Shown one piece after another: positions 1 through 8,345 of a stretch of 64,000 nt of DNA (its first letter is position 1; each line of letters begins with the position of its first letter). A program made the translations under genes and the position numbers. The stretch lies in contig NZ_JAJJMM010000001.1 of the NCBI RefSeq assembly GCF_020905295.1, positions 5,828,001-5,892,000 of the forward strand. Direction: 5' to 3'. The stretch comes from Flavobacterium piscisymbiosum (GTDB taxonomy: Bacteria > Bacteroidota > Bacteroidia > Flavobacteriales > Flavobacteriaceae). A model generated the notes under the pieces. The model searched no databases, was not told where the DNA came from, and was given only the letters and a program-made list of their open reading frames with translations.

Positions 1-40
1 CTCTTTACGGTAAAAAATCTTAATTTGACCTTAATTAAAA

Positions 41-150
41 CACAAAGTTCGCAAAGCTTTGTATTGATCTAGCTTTGCGAACTTTGCTAATTTATAAATT
101 ACATAAACAAAAACATTGCGCTCTTTGCGGTAAAATAGCCGTAAAGAGCT
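41..150. repeat. Intergenic inverted repeats (CTTTGCG type)
   Basis: Two hairpins lie in front of the first gene. Arms at 44-58 and 71-85 form a perfect 15-bp inverted repeat (AAAGTTCGCAAAGCT). Arms at 120-130 and 139-149 pair with one mismatch. The words CTTTGCG and GCGGTAAA recur in many gaps of this window, so this is one copy of a dispersed repeat family rather than a gene-specific control site. Confidence 0.6.
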
Positions 151-174
151 TAAACTTGAAACAAAAAAATAAAA

Positions 175-1221
175 ATGACTTCTAATCTTCGAATTACCTT
201 TATATTATCCTCTATTCTTCTCTTCTCAAATTGTAATGTATTCGCTCAGAAAAAAAACAATTATGCCGCTCAAATTGATAGTTTGATAAGTGTCAGCAAT
301 CCAATATTTAATGGCGTTGTACTGATCGCCAAAAACGGAAAAACAGTTTACAATAAAGTATACGGTTTTACCAATTTTGAAACCAGAAAATATTTAAAAA
401 CAGACAGTCAATTCGAAATCATGTCGAATACAAGACAAATCACGGCTGTTTTAATCTTAAAAGAAGTAGAACAAGGCCAAATTGATTTACAGGCGCCTAT
501 AAAAAAATATTTACCTCAAATGAACCAAACCTGGGCAGAATCTGTAACGGTTCACCAACTTTTAAATCATACACATGGAATTATCGATTTGACAAAACCG
601 CTGTTGTTTAAACCGGGAAGTGACTTTAAATATGGAGATTTAGGCTATAGTTTACTGGGAAAAATAATTGAATCTGTTACTAAAAAAAGCTATTACGAAG
701 TAGCCAATACATTTTTTAAACAGCTAAAGATGAAAAATACACTTTGTTTTTCTGCAGCGCCAATTAAAAATTTAGTTTCAGGATATGTCAACAACAATAA
801 TGCTTTTAAGTTAGTTTCAAGATCGATGATTACTATCGAAAGTACTTCTTCTAACGGAATTGTTTCAACGGCAGGTGATTTAGCAATCTGGAATGAAAAT
901 CTGCATAAAGGAAAACTACTGAAACCAGAAAGTTATCTATTACTGTTTAAGTACAATATAACGGCTCAGAATAGTTTCTTCGGCACAGAAAAAATAGGTT
1001 ACGGATACGGTTTTAGAATTGTCGATAAGGAACCTATAAAATATATTGGCCACACAGGTTTAGGTGATGGTTTTTCTTCGATAAATTTATATTTTCCTGA
1101 CAGTGATGTAAGTTTAATTATTCTAGAAAACCAAATGAATCAAAATCGTGATTTGTTTTATGCTAATGAAGTAAAAATCAAAAATATTCTGCTGAAAAGC
1201 AATTTGCTAAACAAAAAATAA
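175..1221 (+). CDS. Beta-lactamase/PBP4*-fold serine hydrolase with altered active site
   Basis: This 348-residue exported protein has the class C beta-lactamase (serine hydrolase) fold. An N-terminal signal (about residues 5-25) has a possible lipobox Cys at 20. Fold landmarks are visible: the motif-1 region EIMSNTRQITAV (82-92), a GxLGYSLLGKIIE-like segment (153-165) and a late GHTG box. The catalytic motif 1, normally SxxK, reads S84-N-T-R87, and the usual YSN triad reads Y153-G-D. Both are substitutions at residues that normally carry catalysis, so the protein may be a weak enzyme or a pseudoenzyme. The next gene starts 6 bp after its stop, so the two are probably co-transcribed. The substrate cannot be told from sequence. 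Confidence 0.8.
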   Translation: MTSNLRITFILSSILLFSNCNVFAQKKNNYAAQIDSLISVSNPIFNGVVLIAKNGKTVYNKVYGFTNFETRKYLKTDSQFEIMSNTRQITAVLILKEVEQGQIDLQAPIKKYLPQMNQTWAESVTVHQLLNHTHGIIDLTKPLLFKPGSDFKYGDLGYSLLGKIIESVTKKSYYEVANTFFKQLKMKNTLCFSAAPIKNLVSGYVNNNNAFKLVSRSMITIESTSSNGIVSTAGDLAIWNENLHKGKLLKPESYLLLFKYNITAQNSFFGTEKIGYGYGFRIVDKEPIKYIGHTGLGDGFSSINLYFPDSDVSLIILENQMNQNRDLFYANEVKIKNILLKSNLLNKK

Positions 1222-1227
1222 AACACA

Positions 1228-1629
1228 ATGGCAAAGAATAAAACTACCGAAACCAATGAAAGTACTACTGATTTTATAAATACTTTTGTTGAAGATGAAA
1301 CCAAAAGAAATGACGCTTTTGAACTCATCAAAATAATGCAGGAAGTAACCCATTTTGAGCCAAAAATGTGGGGACCAAGTATTATTGGTTTTGGAAGTTA
1401 TCATTATAAATATGCCAGCGGTCACGAAGGCGATGCACCTCTTGTGGGGTTTTCTCCACGAAAAGCAGCCATTTCACTTTATATCAATGTTCCGACAGAA
1501 AATAGAGACGAATTACTTTCTAAACTTGGCAAACACAAAGCTTCTAAAGGTTGCATTTATGTAAAAAAAATAGCCGATATCAATATTGAAGTGCTAAAAA
1601 ATATGATTTCACTTTCGTTACAACAATAA
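1228..1629 (+). CDS. DUF1801 (YdhG-like) domain protein
   Basis: A 133-residue cytoplasmic protein of the DUF1801 / YdhG family. The centre carries the family pattern around W47-G-P-S-I-I-G-F-G and a later SPRKAAISLYI strand. A low-complexity Thr/Glu-rich N-terminus (about 15 residues) precedes the domain. It begins 6 bp after the upstream serine-hydrolase-like gene and is followed 28 bp later by the MBL-fold hydrolase, so the three probably form one transcript. The biochemical function of the family is not established. A second DUF1801 gene lies at 6822-7190. Confidence 0.8.
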   Translation: MAKNKTTETNESTTDFINTFVEDETKRNDAFELIKIMQEVTHFEPKMWGPSIIGFGSYHYKYASGHEGDAPLVGFSPRKAAISLYINVPTENRDELLSKLGKHKASKGCIYVKKIADINIEVLKNMISLSLQQ

Positions 1630-1657
1630 AAAAAATACCCAAAAATTAAATACCACC

Positions 1658-2755
1658 ATGACTCTTACACTAATAATTTTATTGTTCGCCATTCTTATTT
1701 TGGTTTCACAACATCCCAGATATGGTAAAAAGCCATCAGGGGAAAGATTGGCCTTAATACAAAAATCACCCAACTATAAAAACGGAAAATTCGAAAACCA
1801 AAGTTTTACTCCCGAACTTGCCGAAGGTTATAGTTTCTCTAAAGTTTTCTTTGATTTTTTATTTAAGAAAGTAGATCGCAAAACTCCAACAGATATTATT
1901 CCGTCTGTAAAAACAAATCTACACGAACTTCCTGTCGATCAGGATGTTTTGGTTTGGTTTGGGCATTCCTCCTATTATATTCAACTTGAAGGAAAACGTT
2001 TTTTGATTGATCCTGTTTTTAGCGGCAACGCCTCTCCTATTTACGGCACCACAAAAGCATTCAAAGGAACTGATATTTATAGCGCTAATGATATTCCGGA
2101 AATTGATTATTTATTGATTACGCACGATCATTACGACCATCTTGATTATGCAACTATCAAGCAACTGCAACCCAAAATAAAAAAAATAGTTTGCGCTCTT
2201 GGTGTTGGTTCACATCTTGAATTTTGGAAATTTCCTAAAGAAATTATCATCGAAAAAGACTGGAATGAAAAAATAGAATTAGATCAGAATCTGACGCTTT
2301 ATACCACTCCATCCCGACATTTTTCGGGCAGAAGCATTGATCGATGTAATACACTTTGGACATCGTTTGTACTAGAAGCCAACAATTTTAAAATGTATCT
2401 GGGCGGCGACAGCGGTTACGATACACATTATGCTGAAATTGGCAACAAATTTGGCCCTTTTGATATCGCACTTCTCGATAACGGACAATATAATCCTGCC
2501 TGGAAATACATTCACAATCTACCTGAAGATGTCATAAAAGCCATGAAAGAGATAAAAGCGAAAAGAGTATTTCCGGTTCATAATTCAAAATTTCCTTTGT
2601 CTCTCCATTCCTGGGATGAGCCTTTGATAAAAGTAACAGAATTGAATGCAGCTTCAGAAAATCCTATTCCATTAATTACTCCAAAAATCGGAGAAGTAGT
2701 AGAACTCAGAAACGAAAATCAAGAATTTCAACAATGGTGGAAAGGGGTTAGATGA
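1658..2755 (+). CDS. MBL-fold metallohydrolase (NAPE-PLD/UlaG-like)
   Basis: A 365-residue metallo-beta-lactamase-fold hydrolase. It starts with a hydrophobic membrane anchor (about residues 2-18). The fold begins at VWFGHSSYYIQ (99-109) and the zinc motif HDHYDH is at 156-161. Further metal ligands are expected in SRHFSGR, GGDSGY and PVHNSKF downstream, all of which are present. The layout (an F-G-H-S/A strand, then HxHxDH, then a late GDSG) matches the N-acyl-phosphatidylethanolamine phospholipase D / UlaG lactonase branch. A lipid phosphodiesterase role is possible but unproven. The membrane anchor suggests action at the inner-membrane surface or in the periplasm. Confidence 0.85.
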   Translation: MTLTLIILLFAILILVSQHPRYGKKPSGERLALIQKSPNYKNGKFENQSFTPELAEGYSFSKVFFDFLFKKVDRKTPTDIIPSVKTNLHELPVDQDVLVWFGHSSYYIQLEGKRFLIDPVFSGNASPIYGTTKAFKGTDIYSANDIPEIDYLLITHDHYDHLDYATIKQLQPKIKKIVCALGVGSHLEFWKFPKEIIIEKDWNEKIELDQNLTLYTTPSRHFSGRSIDRCNTLWTSFVLEANNFKMYLGGDSGYDTHYAEIGNKFGPFDIALLDNGQYNPAWKYIHNLPEDVIKAMKEIKAKRVFPVHNSKFPLSLHSWDEPLIKVTELNAASENPIPLITPKIGEVVELRNENQEFQQWWKGVR

Positions 2756-2828
2756 TTTTTGATTGCAGATTTTTGATTGTAGATTGTAGATTAAAAACTG
2801 TGATTTAACTGAACCAAAACACCATAGT

Positions 2829-2930
2829 TTGTCATCCTGACAAAGGAAGGATCACACTAGTTTATCGCCAAAGAATGTCGACAATCTTTGCAAAGTTTCT
2901 TGTGTGATCCTTCCTTCGTCAGGATGACAA
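2829..2930. repeat. 102-bp nested hairpin element, GTCATCCTGA type
   Basis: Outer arms at 2829-2857 and 2902-2930 are 29 nt long and inverted with one mismatch. They begin TTGTCATCCTGAC and run to GGATCACAC. Between them a second near-palindrome is centred on GTCGAC (about 2869-2890). The element fills most of the gap between two co-directional genes and lacks a T-run, so it is not a classic terminator. The outer arm shares GTCATCCTGA with the sequence embedded in purL at 36310-36338. Confidence 0.75.
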
Positions 2931-2999
2931 GATTAACCAAAAATTGGAATGCAACTCAGAACCTGAAACTTGAAACCTGAAACAAACTTCGCAAAAACC

Positions 3000-4124
3000 A
3001 TGAACCAAAAAATATACCTTTTAGCAATTTCTTTTCTCATTACCCTAAATAGCTTCTCCCAAAATACTTATGTCTTTTTAGGAAGTTATAACCGGGATCT
3101 TACCGCAGAATCTATTCAGGTGTATCAATTAGATACCGTAAAAGGAAAATTGAACAAAATAACATCTGCGAAAAATATCATCAATCCATCGTATTTGACT
3201 TTATCTCCAAACGGAAAATATCTTTATGCCTGTACTGATACCAAAACACCAAATGCCGGAAGCGTGAGCAGTTTTGAATTTAATCCTGCGAACAAATCCC
3301 TTACATTTTTGAACAAACAATCCAGCGGTGGCGAAAATCCGGTTTATCTCTCGGTTCATAAAAGCGGAAAATGGCTGGCAAACGCCAATTACAACGAAGG
3401 AAGTGTTTCGGTTCACCCGATATTAGAAAATGGAAAAATAGATTCGATTGCACAAAATTTTCAATATTCAGATGGAAGTGTCAATAAAGAAAGACAAACC
3501 AAATCTCACGTTCATTCGGCTGTATTTTCGCCTCAAAGTGATTATTTATTCCTGCCCGATTTAGGTGCCGATAAAATTCGTTGTTACCGTTTTGATGCAA
3601 CTCTAAAACAACCATTAATAGAAACAAAAATTCCGTTTACCAAAACAGATTTAGAAGCCGGACCAAGACATTTTACTTTTCATCCCAATGAAAAATTTGG
3701 TTATTGTATCGAAGAAATGGGAGGCGCAATAAGTGTTTATCAATATCAGGATGGAACTTTAAAACAAATTCAGCGCATCAATACGCATCCGGATACGATA
3801 ATATCTGGTTTTGAAAGCTCAGACATTCATATTTCGCCTGACGGAAAATTTCTATACGCTACAAACCGAGGAAAAGAAAACAATATTGCCATTTTTTCTA
3901 TTGATGAAAATGGTCTTTTGAAAAACATTGGTTATCAATCGACTCTAGGAAATCATCCGAGAGTTTTTGCCCTTGATGAAAGCGGAAAATTTTTGGTTGC
4001 TACCAATGTCAATTCGGGAAACGTAGTAGTTTTTAAAAGAAATCAAAAAACCGGATTGCTTAAAAAAGTAGAAAATAAAGTTAAAATGGAGAATGTTTCC
4101 TGTGTTCAGATTAAGAGAATATAA
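3000..4124 (+). CDS. Secreted lactonase-family beta-propeller protein
   Basis: A 374-residue protein of the 6-phosphogluconolactonase-like (YbhE/cytochrome cd1-type) seven-bladed beta-propeller family. I start it at ATG 3000, not the in-frame ATG at 2970, because the signal peptide (Met, Asn, Gln, Lys, then a hydrophobic run ending FSQ) begins there. Blade repeats of the form LSPNGKYLYACTD, IHISPDGKFLYATNRG and LDESGKFLVATN are clear, with a DLGADKIRCYRF segment in the middle. Secretion argues against a pentose-phosphate role. These Bacteroidota propellers probably act on periplasmic or extracellular lactones, which is inference. It stands alone after a hairpin repeat. Confidence 0.8.
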   Translation: MNQKIYLLAISFLITLNSFSQNTYVFLGSYNRDLTAESIQVYQLDTVKGKLNKITSAKNIINPSYLTLSPNGKYLYACTDTKTPNAGSVSSFEFNPANKSLTFLNKQSSGGENPVYLSVHKSGKWLANANYNEGSVSVHPILENGKIDSIAQNFQYSDGSVNKERQTKSHVHSAVFSPQSDYLFLPDLGADKIRCYRFDATLKQPLIETKIPFTKTDLEAGPRHFTFHPNEKFGYCIEEMGGAISVYQYQDGTLKQIQRINTHPDTIISGFESSDIHISPDGKFLYATNRGKENNIAIFSIDENGLLKNIGYQSTLGNHPRVFALDESGKFLVATNVNSGNVVVFKRNQKTGLLKKVENKVKMENVSCVQIKRI

Positions 4125-4425
4125 TCACATTTTACGTCATTGCGAGGAACGAAGCAATCTCAGGTGCTGTATCGGCAAAAGTTTATAGTATTGTGATTTC
4201 GAACACAGATGACACGGATTCGCAAGCGAAGACACAGATTATCGCAGATTTCCTATCGTTTGGCATTTATGCAAAAGCAGAAATCACACAAAATTTATAA
4301 ATCTTTTATAATCCTTTAATCTGTGGCAAAAAACTTCTTTATCAGAAAACTAAAGTCAAATTTTTATTTTAAATTCGTAGTTCTCCGTCAAAATTAGTGG
4401 CAAACGAGAATTTAACCTTTATAAA
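4125..4425. other. Gene-free gap with dispersed repeat fragments
   Basis: No open frame of interest on either strand. At 4135-4161 lies a single arm starting CGTCATTGCGAGGAACG, a repeat word I recognise from many bacterial genomes. From about 4202 to 4330 there is a degenerate pair of CACAGAT... and ...AATCTGTGGCAA arms. I see no recognisable promoter for the downstream acetyltransferase. Confidence 0.5.
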
Positions 4426-4968
4426 ATGACAAAATCAGCATTCAATTTACAACCTGAAATTTTAGAAGACGATATTACAAAATTAGTTCCGCTACAGGAA
4501 AGTGATTTTGACGCACTTTATCAAGTAGCCTCAGATCCATTAATTTGGGAACAACATCCAATCAAAGACCGATATAAAATAGAAATCTTCAGACCCTTTT
4601 TTGATGCGGCAATCAACTCAAAAAGTTCTTTTTTGATTTTGGATAAACAAACAAATGAAATTGTAGGCAATACGCGTTACTACGATTACAATCCGGAGAA
4701 ATCCAGCATTGCCATTGGTTTTACTTTTATTGGTCGAAAATTTTGGGGCGGACTATATAATAAATCAAATAAAAAACTATTAATAGATTATGCTTTTCAA
4801 CATGTAGATTCGGTACTATTTCATATTGGTACAGATAATATACGTTCACAAAAAGCAGTCTCGAAATTAGGAGCTATAAATATTGGCGAAGTAAATAGTA
4901 TAGGTAATATTCCAGTCAATTTACCTCATTTTGAATATGAGTTGAAGGTTGAAAATTATAAATTGTGA
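4426..4968 (+). CDS. GNAT-family N-acetyltransferase
   Basis: A 180-residue protein of the RimJ/RimL-like GNAT branch. The N-terminal part reads LVPLQESDFDALYQVASDP, typical of beta1-alpha1. It is followed by EIVGNTRYYDYNPE and SIAIGFTFIGRKFWG (the beta4/acetyl-CoA loop region) and a final NIRSQKAVSKLGA helix that usually packs on the pantetheine arm. The canonical R/Q-x-x-G-x-G/A loop is modified to GRKFWGG, as often seen in this branch. The substrate could be a protein N-terminus, an amino acid or a small molecule; nothing nearby decides it. Confidence 0.8.
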   Translation: MTKSAFNLQPEILEDDITKLVPLQESDFDALYQVASDPLIWEQHPIKDRYKIEIFRPFFDAAINSKSSFLILDKQTNEIVGNTRYYDYNPEKSSIAIGFTFIGRKFWGGLYNKSNKKLLIDYAFQHVDSVLFHIGTDNIRSQKAVSKLGAINIGEVNSIGNIPVNLPHFEYELKVENYKL

Positions 4969-5319
4969 GTTATGAGTTATGAGTTGGAAAATATTTACTC
5001 TTCTTTTTGACAAATTAACTTTCTAATGTGCCTTGGGCAGATATTGGTAGTTTATTAGGTTATAGAGTTGGTTGACGTGCCGTAGATTCGCAATAGGATT
5101 TTTTGTTGCGTACCTACGGCACGCTATCTATTCTAATTCATATTTTTTCTACCAATCTGTAGTGCCTAACGGCACAAAATACCGACTTTTAATCTTTGAT
5201 TTTCATTATCACTTTCAATATTTAACGAATAACAAATAATCCTCTCACTTCTAACATCTTACCATTAACTAATAACGAATAACTTCTAACATTTAACGAA
5301 TAACATATAACTTCTAACA
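4969..5319. other. Gene-free gap with hairpin and direct repeats
   Basis: No gene seen. The hairpin at 5076-5123 has its own entry. A small GTGCC-TAAC-GGCAC hairpin follows at 5162-5175. From about 5220 to 5318 the sequence is a degenerate direct repeat of TAACGAATAAC and TAACTTCTAAC words that runs into the start of the LOG-family gene. Confidence 0.5.
5076..5123. repeat. Hairpin repeat CGTGCCGTAG / CTACGGCACG
   Basis: Arms 5076-5093 and 5106-5123 pair as 10 bp + 3x3 internal loop + 5 bp around a T-rich loop. The CTACGGCACG core followed by a separate GTGCCTAACGGCAC motif 40 bp later suggests a fragmentary dispersed repeat rather than a terminator, as there is no T-run after the stem. Confidence 0.55.
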
Positions 5320-5901
5320 ATGAAAAGAATTACAGTTTTCTGCGGATCTAGTTTTGGAACCGAAGAAATTTACAAAGAACAGGCAACATTGCTGGGGCAA
5401 ACTTTAGCAAAACAAAATATAGAATTGGTTTATGGCGGAGCAAACGTAGGTTTAATGGGTGCTGTAGCCGACGGAATTTTAAACGAAGGAGGAAAAGCAA
5501 TTGGCGTTTTACCCAACTTTTTAAGATCGAAAGAAATTGCACATTTAGGCCTGACCGAATTGATTTTGGTCGAAAGTATGCACGAAAGAAAAACCCAAAT
5601 GAACGATTTATGCGACGGCGTAATTGCACTTCCGGGTGGTTTTGGAACTCTCGAAGAACTTTTCGAAATGCTAACCTGGGCTCAATTAGGGCTTCACAAA
5701 AAACCAATCGCCATTTTAAACATCGACGGCTTTTATGATTCTCTAATCGAATTAACGAAAGTAATGGTAGAAAAAGGTTTACTGAAAGAGGCTAATCAGC
5801 AAATGCTTTTGGTAAGCGATAATATTGATGATTTATTAGAGCAAATGAAAAATTACGTGGCACCAACCACCGGAAAATGGATTGATAAAGATAAAGTTTA
5901 A
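5320..5901 (+). CDS. LOG-family nucleoside-5'-monophosphate phosphoribohydrolase
   Basis: A 193-residue Rossmann-like protein of the LOG/YgdH (TIGR00730) family, often annotated as cytokinin riboside 5'-monophosphate phosphoribohydrolase. It removes ribose-5-phosphate from purine nucleotides. The two family signatures are intact: MHERK at 88-92 and PGGFGTLEE at 105-113. The start FCGSSFG and VYGGANVGLMG match the nucleotide pocket. In bacteria without cytokinin signalling the role is probably nucleotide salvage or hydrolysis of modified or non-canonical nucleotides (inference). A rho-independent terminator follows at 5927-5963. Confidence 0.9.
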   Translation: MKRITVFCGSSFGTEEIYKEQATLLGQTLAKQNIELVYGGANVGLMGAVADGILNEGGKAIGVLPNFLRSKEIAHLGLTELILVESMHERKTQMNDLCDGVIALPGGFGTLEELFEMLTWAQLGLHKKPIAILNIDGFYDSLIELTKVMVEKGLLKEANQQMLLVSDNIDDLLEQMKNYVAPTTGKWIDKDKV

Positions 5902-5926
5902 ACAAACTTTAAATCATAGATTATAG

Positions 5927-5963
5927 AATCCATACAGGTTAAGACTTGTGTGGATTTTTTTTT
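5927..5963 (+). terminator. Rho-independent terminator after LOG gene
   Basis: Stem AATCCATACA (5927-5936) pairs with TGTGTGGATT (5947-5956) with one G-T wobble, and a run of nine T follows. It lies 25 bp beyond the stop codon. Confidence 0.8.
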
Positions 5964-6100
5964 GAAGTTATTTGGGATTTCTTTCTTAAATTAGAGGTTG
6001 TAAAAATTTGTTTCAAGTTTCAAGTTTCAAGTTTACACGCCAATTTTTTGTTTCAAATTTTACAAATAACATTTTACAAACAACATCTTACCAATAAAAA

Positions 6101-6568
6101 ATGAAAGCAGAAAACAACCACTTCGCAAAAGCCGAAATGCTGATTAGAAAACCTGTTTCAGAAGTTTTTCAGGCTTTTACAGATCCGGAAATTACAAGTA
6201 AATTTTGGTTTACAAAAGGTTCCGGAAAACTAGAACAAGACACTACAACCGAATGGACCTGGGAAATGTATGGTTTTTCATTGACCGTGACAACTCATGT
6301 TTTGCAGGAAAATCATAAAATTGTGATCGAATGGGGAAATCCCGACGAATCGACTTTAGTAGAATGGATTTTTAGTCCATTAAACGAAAATGAAACTTTT
6401 GTAAGCATCATCAATTCAGGTTTAAAAGGAGATTCGGATAAAATAATCGATCAGGTTCGCAATTCTACTGAAGGTTTTGCACTGGTTTTGGCTGGAGCCA
6501 AAGCATATTTGGAGCATAATATTCAGTTGAATTTGGTTTTGGATCGATTTCCTAAAGGATTGGCATAA
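6101..6568 (+). CDS. SRPBCC / AHSA1-like domain protein
   Basis: A 155-residue single-domain START/SRPBCC protein of the AHSA1 (activator of Hsp90 ATPase homologue 1-like) family. The N-terminal strand reads AEMLIRKPVSEVFQAFTDPE and is followed by KFWFTKGSGKL; the final long helix lies around STEGFALVLAGAKAYLEH. The hydrophobic cavity of this fold binds lipids or other small ligands. No ligand can be assigned. It is preceded by a short repeated AAGTTTCAAG stretch and stands alone. Confidence 0.8.
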   Translation: MKAENNHFAKAEMLIRKPVSEVFQAFTDPEITSKFWFTKGSGKLEQDTTTEWTWEMYGFSLTVTTHVLQENHKIVIEWGNPDESTLVEWIFSPLNENETFVSIINSGLKGDSDKIIDQVRNSTEGFALVLAGAKAYLEHNIQLNLVLDRFPKGLA

Positions 6569-6622
6569 AAACTTATTTAACCTCAAAGTTCGCAAGGATT
6601 TTTTTATTGGACTGAAAATAAT

Positions 6623-6781
6623 CTCGGAAAGTCGCAAGGTCGCAAAGTTTTGAGCACATTTATGGTTATTTTTTTTTCACGCAGATTTTGCAGATTGAGC
6701 AGATTAAAATTTGTAATTAATTCTAAATTAAAGTTTAAAGAAAAAATATTAAAAAACTTTGCGCCTCTGCGCCTTTGCGAG
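6623..6781. repeat. Inverted repeat pair, CTTTGCG type
   Basis: Left arm 6623-6651 (CTCGGAAAGTCGCAAGGTCG...) is complementary with a few mismatches to right arm 6753-6781 (AAAACTTTGCGCC...GCGAG). The 100 bp between hold a CGCAGATTTTGCAGATTGAG stretch of a second repeat family. The gap separates the AHSA1 and DUF1801 genes. Confidence 0.6.
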
Positions 6782-6821
6782 ATCAAAAAAGAACAAACTT
6801 TTAAAAAAATTACATAGAAAA

Positions 6822-7190
6822 ATGGACACAAAGAAACCAGCAAATATCGATGAATATATTGGCGCGTTCCCAAATGACGTTCAGGAAATTCTGGAGAAAG
6901 TCAGGGCAACGATTCAGAAGGCGGCGCCGGATGCCAAAGAGAAAATCAGTTATTCGATGCCAGCTTTTGAACAAAACGGAATCGTGGTTTATTTTGCTGC
7001 TTTTAAAAATCATATTGGTTTGTATGCTTTACCAAGCGGTCATGAAGCTTTTAGAGAAGAACTTTCGAAATATAAATCCGGAAAAGGTTCTGTACAATTT
7101 CCTCTCGATCAACCAATGCCGTATGATCTGATTAACAAAATTGTAAAATTTAGAGTAAAAGAAAACCTTGAAAAAGCAAAAAAGAAATAA
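6822..7190 (+). CDS. DUF1801 (YdhG-like) domain protein
   Basis: A 122-residue DUF1801 protein. I choose ATG 6822 (M-D-T-K-K-P-A-N-I-D-E-Y-I), because upstream in-frame codons from 6759 lie in a repeat arm. The family core is plain: VRATIQKAAPDAKEKISY, then MPAF, VVYFAAFKNHIGLY and a C-terminal GSVQFPLDQPMP. Members of this clade resemble the frataxin-like fold and are often called iron-chaperone-like, but this is not experimentally settled. The 2H phosphoesterase starts 6 bp after its stop, so the two are co-transcribed. Confidence 0.85.
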   Translation: MDTKKPANIDEYIGAFPNDVQEILEKVRATIQKAAPDAKEKISYSMPAFEQNGIVVYFAAFKNHIGLYALPSGHEAFREELSKYKSGKGSVQFPLDQPMPYDLINKIVKFRVKENLEKAKKK

Positions 7191-7196
7191 TATTAA

Positions 7197-7877
7197 ATGG
7201 ATTCAACCCAACATTACGATCAACTTTACAAAAAATCTTCCGAAGCTATTTTGGCAGGTAATTACAAATTAGATTCACAACTTAATAATGAATCTGATTC
7301 GCGGTTTGGAATCACGTTTCTCATTCGCCCGAGCGAAATCATTAAAGCAAATATTCAGTTGTTTTTAGATGAATTAAAGGCTGTTGAACCTCATCAATAT
7401 TATTATCCTGATGCTGATATTCATATTACTGTGATGTCTATTATTTCCTGTTACGACGGTTTTACTTTAGATAAAATAAATGTTCACGAATATATCGACC
7501 TCATTCAGCAAAGTCTTGTGCATTTAGATGCAATAAAAATCGGGTTTCGCGGTGTAACAGCTTCTCCGTCTGCTATAATGATTCAGGGGTTTCCAACGGA
7601 TGAATCTTTGAATAATTTCAGGGATAAACTTCGGGAGAACTTTAAAAAATCTTCTTTAGAACAAAGTATCGATAGTCGTTACGCCATTTCAACAGCGCAT
7701 TCGACTGTAATGCGATTTCAGGACAAACTCGAAAATCCGGAACAATTAATACAAGTTGTAGAAAAATATCGTGATTATGATTTTGGAAAATTCGAAGCCA
7801 AAAATCTGGAACTGGTTTATAACGATTGGTATCAGCGAGAAAAAAACACCATTCGCTTAGCCAATTTTATTATTTGA
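7197..7877 (+). CDS. 2H phosphoesterase (2'-5' RNA ligase-like)
   Basis: A 226-residue protein of the 2H phosphoesterase superfamily. The two catalytic tetrapeptides are H76-I-T-V and H168-S-T-V, about 90 residues apart as expected for the bilobal fold. Related enzymes hydrolyse or form 2',5' or 2',3'-cyclic phosphodiester bonds (LigT/ThpR, AKAP7-like, plant CPDase). The long segment before the first motif (about 70 residues) is larger than in ThpR, closer to a Bacteroidota-specific branch. It is paired with the DUF1801 gene upstream. The natural substrate is unknown, with cyclic nucleotides or RNA ends being the obvious options. Confidence 0.8.
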   Translation: MDSTQHYDQLYKKSSEAILAGNYKLDSQLNNESDSRFGITFLIRPSEIIKANIQLFLDELKAVEPHQYYYPDADIHITVMSIISCYDGFTLDKINVHEYIDLIQQSLVHLDAIKIGFRGVTASPSAIMIQGFPTDESLNNFRDKLRENFKKSSLEQSIDSRYAISTAHSTVMRFQDKLENPEQLIQVVEKYRDYDFGKFEAKNLELVYNDWYQREKNTIRLANFII

Positions 7878-7922
7878 TTTACTCGTAACTAATTTTGCTA
7901 AAATTTTGGGAATTCAAAAAAA

Positions 7923-7950
7923 ACTTTGTGCCTTAGTGCCTTCGTGGCAA
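7923..7950. repeat. Single arm of the CTTCGTGGCAA repeat
   Basis: An ACTTTGTGCCTTAGTGCC word running into TTCGTGGCAA. The same type occurs as paired arms at 32734-33103 and 59695-59813. Here only one arm is present, between two convergent genes. Confidence 0.5.
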
Positions 7951-7955
7951 AAAAT

Positions 7956-8318
7956 TTATTTGTTAAACTTCCCAAAATGCCATAAAATACCTGACGGATC
8001 GTGTAAAAAACATTCGCTTCCCCAATCCAGATGAACTGTTGGCGTTAGTTTTACTCCATATTTTTCGGTTAAGTTTAAGGCCAATAACTGATTGTAATAA
8101 TCATCGACATCTTCGACTTCAAGGAAAATCATGGTGTTTTCGATCCAGTTTTTATCATAATAATCCTGAAGATAAAAGGCTAAATCTCCGGTTTTAAAAA
8201 CAGAAAACTTTAGATCTAAAACTACTTCTTCAAAACCTAAATCACGATAAAAACTTCTGGAAACTTCAAAATCTTTGGCTCCAATAAATGGTCGGATAGA
8301 CAGGGCTTTGTGGTTCAT
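7956..8318 (-). CDS. VOC-family (glyoxalase/bleomycin-resistance fold) protein
   Basis: A 120-residue vicinal-oxygen-chelate protein with the two beta-alpha-beta-beta-beta halves: SIRPFIGAKDFEVSRSFYRD at the start and MIFLEVEDVDDYYNQL in the second half, ending in FLHDPSGILWHFGKF. The C-terminal D-P-x-G-x-x-W-x-F pattern is typical. The metal ligands are not all certain, so it may be a binding protein (for example for a small toxin or antibiotic) rather than an enzyme. It reads leftwards, convergent with the 2H phosphoesterase gene, and a SUKH gene lies just upstream of it. Confidence 0.8.
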   Translation of the reverse strand: MNHKALSIRPFIGAKDFEVSRSFYRDLGFEEVVLDLKFSVFKTGDLAFYLQDYYDKNWIENTMIFLEVEDVDDYYNQLLALNLTEKYGVKLTPTVHLDWGSECFLHDPSGILWHFGKFNK

Positions 8319-8345
8319 AGTATAGGGTTTTAAAATTATATAAAT

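Noticed and set aside
5348..5707. Minus-strand frame of 119 codons
   Set aside because: Antisense to the LOG-family gene; Arg/Leu-rich shadow of a well-supported protein.
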